Shown here in pieces: positions 32,580 through 37,336 of a stretch of 37,336 nucleotides of DNA (position 1 is the first letter of the stretch; each line of letters starts with the position of its first letter). Below the pieces are notes generated by a model. The model had not been told where the DNA came from. It did not search any database and saw only the letters and a program-made list of their open reading frames with translations. The translations under genes were made by a program, and so were the position numbers. This DNA comes from Flavobacteriales bacterium UBA7443 (GTDB lineage Bacteria; Bacteroidota; Bacteroidia; Flavobacteriales_D; Sanyastnellaceae), in the NCBI GenBank assembly GCA_002477505.1, contig DLQB01000140.1, positions 2,117-39,452 of the forward strand, given 5' to 3'.

Positions 32580-34073
32580 ATGAAATACTCGCACACCATG
32601 AATAGGCTTGTCTTTAACTCAGTCATCACGTTCGCTTCTATTGCCTTGCTCACTGCGCCGTCAAATGTGAATGCCCAATCTCCTGATTACGTGATAGATG
32701 TAACCGTTGAAGGACTCTCCAATGACACGGTTTACCTCGCTCATTATTATGGCAACAAACTGTACTATGCAGATACAGCAGTGACCAGTGCCTCAGGTCA
32801 AGTCGTATTTCCAGGTCGGCCATACGAGAAGTGCGGAAAGCATGCCATCGTCATGCCAGGGCCGAAATACTTCGAATTCTTAGCTGTGACGGAGAACATT
32901 GTGCTCAAAACCAAAGCGAGTGATCCGACCCGATTTGTCGAGGTGATGGAAAGTAATGAGAATAAAGTTTTTTACGATTATCTCGGATTTATTCAGGCAA
33001 GGAGAAAACTCGCAGGACCATACGAAGCTGTACTGGCTGATTCGACGGCAGCACCAAACGATGTTACAGCAGCAAGGAAATTCCTCACGGATTTAGGGGA
33101 TGAAGTGTCAAAAGAACAGCAGCGGATCCTGAAAGCTTATCCAGAAAAATTATTTGCCAAGTACCTCAACATGATCATCGAGCCCGAGATCCCAGAGGTG
33201 ACAGCTCCAATAGCAAATAAACAAGAGTTGCAATACCGGTGGTACCGCGATCACTATTGGGATCGGGTTGACTTTCAAGATCCACGCCTGGTGCATGACG
33301 GAAGCTTTCATCAAATTCTAGAAATGTATTGGACGCGCGTTTTGCCGCAAATGCCAGATTCTATGTTGGTGGAGGCCGATCGATTGATTGAGAGAACGAT
33401 AGGCAATGATGAAATGTTCAAGTACATCACGCATTTCGTCACCTTTCATTCCGAATCTTCGCAAGTCATGTGCATGGACAAGGTTTTCGTCCACATGATC
33501 GACACGTATTATGCTACGGGCAAAGCAACTTGGTTGAAGAAGGAACAGCTTAAGAAAGTAATGGATCGGGCCGACGAGCTGCGTGATAGCCAATGCGGCA
33601 ATCGCATTCCAAACATCATACTGCCGGGACTTGATCAAAGCGATTGGGTTTCGTTGTACGATGTGAAATCGAAATACACTGCGGTCATCATTTGGGAGAG
33701 CACCTGCGGTCACTGCAAAAAAGAGCTCCCGAAATACCGGGACATTTACGCTGACTGGAAGGACAAGGGGCTTGAAATCTTTGCCATTGGCAACGACTTC
33801 GATCCAGAACCATGGATCGATTATGTCACAGAGAAAGGGTATGACGACTGGATTAACGTCAGTGACAATCCACTCGTGAACGCACAGGACAGTGCTTCCG
33901 TTCTAATTTATAACGGAACGACTACATTGAAAAGCCTCAACTTTCGGACAACCTTTGACGTCTTCGCTACCCCCAAGGTTTTCCTTTTGGATGAAGACAA
34001 ACGCATTCTGGCAAAGCAGATAGGCGCCGATCAAATGTTGGATATTCTGGGCAGGTTGGAAGCCATGGAATGA
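32580..34073 (+). CDS. TlpA/thioredoxin-like exported protein with DUF4369/DUF5106-like regions
   Basis: Predicted periplasmic thiol-disulfide protein of about 497 aa. The signal peptide is RLVFNSVITFASIALL...NVNAQ. Residues about 35-110 look like the N-terminal DUF4369-type beta domain (VTVEGLSNDTVYLAHYYGNKL). A helical DUF5106-like region (about 115-350) comes next. The thioredoxin fold follows, with the active site STCGHCKKELP (Cys376, Cys379) and a cis-Pro in FATPKVFLLDEDKRI. This layout is common in Bacteroidota and is linked to disulfide reduction in the envelope. Start choice is between 32580 and 32598; a promoter-like box just upstream favours the latter. It is monocistronic, between two terminators. 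Confidence 0.85.
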   Translation: MKYSHTMNRLVFNSVITFASIALLTAPSNVNAQSPDYVIDVTVEGLSNDTVYLAHYYGNKLYYADTAVTSASGQVVFPGRPYEKCGKHAIVMPGPKYFEFLAVTENIVLKTKASDPTRFVEVMESNENKVFYDYLGFIQARRKLAGPYEAVLADSTAAPNDVTAARKFLTDLGDEVSKEQQRILKAYPEKLFAKYLNMIIEPEIPEVTAPIANKQELQYRWYRDHYWDRVDFQDPRLVHDGSFHQILEMYWTRVLPQMPDSMLVEADRLIERTIGNDEMFKYITHFVTFHSESSQVMCMDKVFVHMIDTYYATGKATWLKKEQLKKVMDRADELRDSQCGNRIPNIILPGLDQSDWVSLYDVKSKYTAVIIWESTCGHCKKELPKYRDIYADWKDKGLEIFAIGNDFDPEPWIDYVTEKGYDDWINVSDNPLVNAQDSASVLIYNGTTTLKSLNFRTTFDVFATPKVFLLDEDKRILAKQIGADQMLDILGRLEAME

Positions 34074-34236
34074 CCTAAAGGCATGCATCAGCCGAGTACT
34101 GATCTGCTCCTTCCCTTGGTGCTCTGAAGCTCCCTTAATATCGTTCTCAGGACGATCCACTCGAAGCTTTTGGGTACAAGCCAATCCTGGGGGTGTTCGT
34201 TCGGTTTAATCGATTGCTGGACCCGATTCTTTTCAT
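34074..34236. other. Intergenic stretch without recognised features
   Basis: Between the TlpA-like stop and the hairpin terminator I see no ORF with supporting signals, no tRNA and no repeat. It may hold the 3' untranslated end of the TlpA-like transcript. Confidence 0.5.
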
Positions 34237-34276
34237 GCAAAAGGCCCACCCAATTCAATGGGCAGGCCTTTTGTGC
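34237..34276 (-). terminator. Hairpin terminator between convergent genes
   Basis: GCAAAAGGCC (34237-34246) pairs with GGCCTTTTGTGC (34265-34276) around an 18-base loop that can form a small CCCA/TGGG stem. It lies 18 bp beyond the stop of the giant repeat gene on the minus strand. On the plus strand it is followed by a T-rich run (TTTCTTTTTT at 34280-34289), so it may serve the TlpA-like gene as well. Confidence 0.7.
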
Positions 34277-34293
34277 AAGTTTCTTTTTTCAGA

Positions 34294-37200
34294 TCAATCT
34301 GCACATGGCAAACCAAATGAGCTCAATAGAATCAACAAGTCGGATGTTCCGACAATGCTGTCCAAGTTCAAATCACCAAGGCAAGCAGGTGAATAGTCAC
34401 ATGATCCGTCGTCATTGATTGCGTCCGCATCATAGCTAGTAGCATTCGGATTTGTGCAACCTTCCGCGTGTGATGCGTCTGCAACGATCAGTTGCCCAGC
34501 TTCACTTGTGTTTCCACAAATATCAGTGGCTGAATAAACGCGTGTCACGCTATATCGACCATCGTTCAAACGACCCGGGTAATCTGTGAAAGTAATCCCT
34601 TCCATTCCTGTGTCATCTAAGGTAGCGATTAAGAAATCCGTTGATGACCAATCAGCCAAGTCTGCTGCGGTTTCAACCATGCCGTTCATTGAAATTACCG
34701 GTGCATTGAATTCACCAATGCAGCCTGCTGGCTCGTCGAAGTCACAATTTCCATCACTATCGCTATCTGTGCAGATGGTCTGATCGCAATCGTCCCAACC
34801 TACAGGGATATAAGTGCACGAAATGTTGTTGCTTAAAGTTGCAGTCTCGTCATAATTACAAGCAGACTCAATGGTGCATCCAGCGCAGGAAACAAACTCA
34901 CATGAACCGTCATTTTCAGTGGCTAGATTGTTATAGTTACATGCAGATTCGATATCGCATCCGTAAACCTCCAATGGATCACAAACACCATCCTCATCTT
35001 CATCGACCAAACATGCTCCACTGCAATCGACATATTCACTTGCAGGGTAAGTGCACGAGCTGTCCATGTCGGTAGCTGAAGCATTGTAATTACAAGCGCC
35101 AGAGTCCATGCAGCCAGGAATCTCGTCTTCATCGCATGTACCATCGTTGTCGGTGTCATTTAGACAGTTACCGCCACAGTCAAAGTGGTCAGCGCCAAAC
35201 AAATCTTCTGGGTATTGGCATTGTGATGGAACACTTGTCGTGGCTTCATCATCATAGTTGCAGGCAACCGGGTCCATACAACCCTCACATGAAGTAAAGT
35301 CGCATCCGACGTTTTCTGTTGCTGTAGCGTCGTAGTTACAAGCAATTAGATTCGTGCAACCAAAGATTTCTTCAGCGTCGCACGTTCCATCATTGTCAGT
35401 GTCAACGCCTGTGCCTCCACAATCACCGCAAGCATCTGTGTAGAGGCAAGAACTGTCATCTTCTGTGGCAGCTGCGCTGTAGTTGCAGGCATTTGCGTCT
35501 GTACATCCGTCAACTTCATTCGCATCACACGTGCCGTCATCGTCTGTGTCTCCATCCACGACAAACCCTGAACCATCGGTTGCTCCTGAACAAGTGTCGC
35601 ACGCATCCACTGGATAAACACAAGAAATAGGCTCATTCAATGTGACGGAGGCGTCATAATTACAAGAACCAACTTCATTACAACCGACACACGAAGTCAC
35701 TTCACATGACCCGTCGTCGTTGTTCGCAGTAGCTTCGTAGTTGCAAGCCCCAACGGTTGTGCAGCCTGTAACGATACAGCTTCCATCATCGACCGTTGTT
35801 CCAGTGTCGTAATTGTCCGCCAATGGATTTGTACAACCAATGCATGTGAAATCGCATGAGCTTGGGTCAGGTGAAGTTACTTGATCATCATAGTTGCATG
35901 CCTCTTCGTTCATACAACCCACGCATGATGTGAATTCACATGCTCCTTCGTTTCCGAAGTTACATGCCCAAGGAAGTCCACATGTCGTTATCATTCCAAA
36001 TGGAATCGGGCTACCAGGAGCATCTCCGGGGCAAGGAGTACCGCATTGAACGTTGTCAGCAGTTTCATAGGGACCATAGTTGCAAGCCCAAGAATCAGTG
36101 CAATTGCCTTCTGCATCAAAATTCGCACAGTAATTGCATCCCGAACCGGTTAATGTGCCATCGCAATCTGTTTCATCGTGGACATTTGCCGTGGGGTCGT
36201 AATTCGTGTCATTTGTATTTGTGCATCCCGATACTTCAGCATTGTCACAAATTCCATTGTTGTTGCCGTCACCCGATACAACGGTGCCCGTTCCATCTAT
36301 TGCGCCACTGCACGAATCACAATTGGTTGCGTAAACGCAGGTGTCCAGGCTGATCGTTGCATCAGCATCATAATTGCATGCTGAGTCGACTGTGCAACCA
36401 GCGCAAGAGATACTCTCACATGCTTCATTCGCTGCGTTCGCGTAATTACATGCAGACGTGTCGGTGCAATTGTCTTCGGTGTCACATATGCCATCGCCAT
36501 CGGTATCCGCAGCGCATGATCCGCCGCAAACCCCAAGGGCGTCGTTAAACTGGCAGGTACCGGCATCGGTAGCAGTAGCATCATAATTACAAGAAGTGTT
36601 GTCTTGGCAACCCACAATTTCAGCACTGTTGCAAATTCCATCATCATCAGTGTCTCCATCAACTACCGTACCCGTTCCATCTGATTCACCCGAGCATGAA
36701 TCACAAGACTCAGTCGCAAAAACACAAAGGCTAGTGCTGTGGATCAGTCCAGTTCCACTATTGTAGTTGCACGCGTTTTCATTTAAGCATGCACCACATG
36801 ATGTGTACTCGCATGACCCGTCATCTGTATTTGCTGAAGCACCACTGTAGTTGCATGCTGCGCTATCCGTGCAACCTTGAACAATGGCCACACAACTTCC
36901 ATTCACATTAACAAAGCCAGCAAGGCAATCCCCATTGCAATCCGCATTTGATGCCGCATAAGTGCACAAAGAGTTGTCTGCATCTGTTGTTGCAGTATCA
37001 TCATAATTGCATGCGCTAGCGTCTTTACAGCCCGTCACTTCTGCTTCATCACAAACACCGTCCGAGTCAGAATCATTAACGCAATCTCCTGCGCAATCAT
37101 AATAAGTCTCCCCGTACAAATCGATTGGGTATGTGCAGCTTTCAGCATCCTCAATAGTAGCTTCGCTGTTGTAGTTGCATGCCTCCTCAACGGTACAACC

Positions 37201-37336
37201 TGAGCATGAAGTGTAATCACAACCCGCGTTTGTAGTTGCTGTACAATCGAAATTACAGGCTGCTTGGTTTTGACAACCGGTTAATTCATTATCGTCATAA
37301 ACACCATTTTCATTTGCATCTGCCACTGCACCTCCC
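34294..37336 (-). CDS. Giant Cys-rich repeat protein, 5' end outside window (partial)
   Basis: The frame is open to the right edge, so at least 1013 residues of a larger protein are present and the N-terminus is missing. Most of it is about 21 units built around [T/M]xxxACNYDxxAT...SC..., many followed by Asp-rich DTDNDGTCDxxE loops of the thrombospondin-3/MopE calcium-binding kind. Cys residues are regularly spaced and probably disulfide-bonded. After the array comes an Ig/HYR-like segment (YSVTRVYSATDICGNTSEA), then one more unit (GCTNPNATSYDADAINDDGSC), and a short C-terminal motif GDLNLDSIVGTSDLLILLSSFG that resembles a dockerin half. No standard T9SS sorting domain ends the protein. It is presumably a surface adhesin or matrix protein; function unknown. 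Confidence 0.88.
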   Translation of the reverse strand, partial: GGAVADANENGVYDDNELTGCQNQAACNFDCTATTNAGCDYTSCSGCTVEEACNYNSEATIEDAESCTYPIDLYGETYYDCAGDCVNDSDSDGVCDEAEVTGCKDASACNYDDTATTDADNSLCTYAASNADCNGDCLAGFVNVNGSCVAIVQGCTDSAACNYSGASANTDDGSCEYTSCGACLNENACNYNSGTGLIHSTSLCVFATESCDSCSGESDGTGTVVDGDTDDDGICNSAEIVGCQDNTSCNYDATATDAGTCQFNDALGVCGGSCAADTDGDGICDTEDNCTDTSACNYANAANEACESISCAGCTVDSACNYDADATISLDTCVYATNCDSCSGAIDGTGTVVSGDGNNNGICDNAEVSGCTNTNDTNYDPTANVHDETDCDGTLTGSGCNYCANFDAEGNCTDSWACNYGPYETADNVQCGTPCPGDAPGSPIPFGMITTCGLPWACNFGNEGACEFTSCVGCMNEEACNYDDQVTSPDPSSCDFTCIGCTNPLADNYDTGTTVDDGSCIVTGCTTVGACNYEATANNDDGSCEVTSCVGCNEVGSCNYDASVTLNEPISCVYPVDACDTCSGATDGSGFVVDGDTDDDGTCDANEVDGCTDANACNYSAAATEDDSSCLYTDACGDCGGTGVDTDNDGTCDAEEIFGCTNLIACNYDATATENVGCDFTSCEGCMDPVACNYDDEATTSVPSQCQYPEDLFGADHFDCGGNCLNDTDNDGTCDEDEIPGCMDSGACNYNASATDMDSSCTYPASEYVDCSGACLVDEDEDGVCDPLEVYGCDIESACNYNNLATENDGSCEFVSCAGCTIESACNYDETATLSNNISCTYIPVGWDDCDQTICTDSDSDGNCDFDEPAGCIGEFNAPVISMNGMVETAADLADWSSTDFLIATLDDTGMEGITFTDYPGRLNDGRYSVTRVYSATDICGNTSEAGQLIVADASHAEGCTNPNATSYDADAINDDGSCDYSPACLGDLNLDSIVGTSDLLILLSSFGLPCAD
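34399..34461 (-). repeat. Isolated copy of the GCTN...DGSC unit
   Basis: This 21-residue unit, GCTNPNATSYDADAINDDGSC, lies after the Ig-like segment, apart from the main array. It is nearly the same as the single unit in the T9SS protein at 18376-18438. Confidence 0.85.
34720..37320 (-). repeat. Array of about 21 ACNY-type Cys repeats (protein level)
   Basis: Degenerate in-frame repeats of roughly 25-60 codons encode xxxACNYDxxATxxxxSC units, some extended by an Asp-rich loop and a CDxCSG insert. The DNA copies have diverged, so the array is old or under selection for the protein pattern rather than a recent tandem duplication. Confidence 0.9.

Noticed and set aside
35940..36353. Plus-strand ORF of 137 codons rich in Cys, His and Arg
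   Set aside because: It is the antisense shadow of the Cys-rich repeat array, whose codon pattern produces long open frames on the other strand.
34720..37320. Possible CRISPR or tandem DNA repeat array
   Set aside because: The periodicity is at protein level with diverged DNA copies, variable unit length and a continuous reading frame; there are no constant repeats with unique spacers.
1..37336. Search for anti-phage, toxin-antitoxin, prophage or IS genes
   Set aside because: No transposase, integrase, nuclease-helicase pair, toxin-like small gene pair or inverted-repeat-bounded element was recognised; RecQ lies in an ordinary housekeeping context.

Overview
This window looks like a chromosomal segment of a Bacteroidota bacterium, most likely a marine Flavobacteriales lineage of the Cryomorphaceae, Schleiferiaceae or Crocinitomicaceae kind. 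That placement is inferred from three things: two proteins with type IX secretion (T9SS) C-terminal sorting domains, a very long Cys-rich 'ACNYD..A...DGSC' repeat protein of a type common in these groups, and promoter-like TAnnTTTG boxes with almost no Shine-Dalgarno sequences. No insertion sequences, phage genes, CRISPR arrays or tRNAs were seen. It reads as ordinary core and semi-core chromosome with a few lineage-specific surface proteins.

Layout. Positions 97-441 (minus) hold the RNase P RNA, directly downstream of a lipoprotein M28 aminopeptidase with a PDZ domain. From 1763 to 4244 (plus) runs a compact operon of a TolB-like propeller lipoprotein, an RluE-type pseudouridine synthase and a PlsC-type acyltransferase. 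Positions 4257-12435 (minus) form a second operon, in transcription order tpiA, prmA, a 1502-residue exported protein of unknown function, and fadH. Divergent from tpiA are recQ and an RlmI-like rRNA methyltransferase (12497-15635). Then come pdxH (minus), a small conserved-looking protein (plus), a PhoD-type phosphatase lipoprotein (minus) and a T9SS-sorted protein (minus) with its own terminator.

Positions 19027-19332 are a divergent non-coding stretch that contains a 15-codon ORF. After it, a plus-strand run encodes paaZ (phenylacetate ring opening), an S41 peptidase, a GH92 alpha-mannosidase lipoprotein and a class-III aminotransferase (to 27181). It converges on a minus-strand pair, an HSL-type esterase and an M14 carboxypeptidase. 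Next are a YqgE/AlgH protein (plus), a DUF2797 protein (minus), a second T9SS-sorted protein with a strong terminator (plus), a TlpA-like thioredoxin-fold protein (plus), and finally the 3' part of the giant repeat protein (minus), which runs off the right edge.

Taken together the window suggests a heterotroph of proteins and polysaccharides. Several exported or lipid-anchored hydrolases (M28, S41, M14, GH92, PhoD) sit beside fatty-acid and aromatic catabolism (FadH, PaaZ), housekeeping RNA and ribosome modification (rnpB, RluE, PrmA, RlmI), and T9SS-exported surface proteins. The least explained items are the 1502-residue exported protein, the repeat protein with a dockerin-like C-terminus, and the 15-codon ORF upstream of paaZ.
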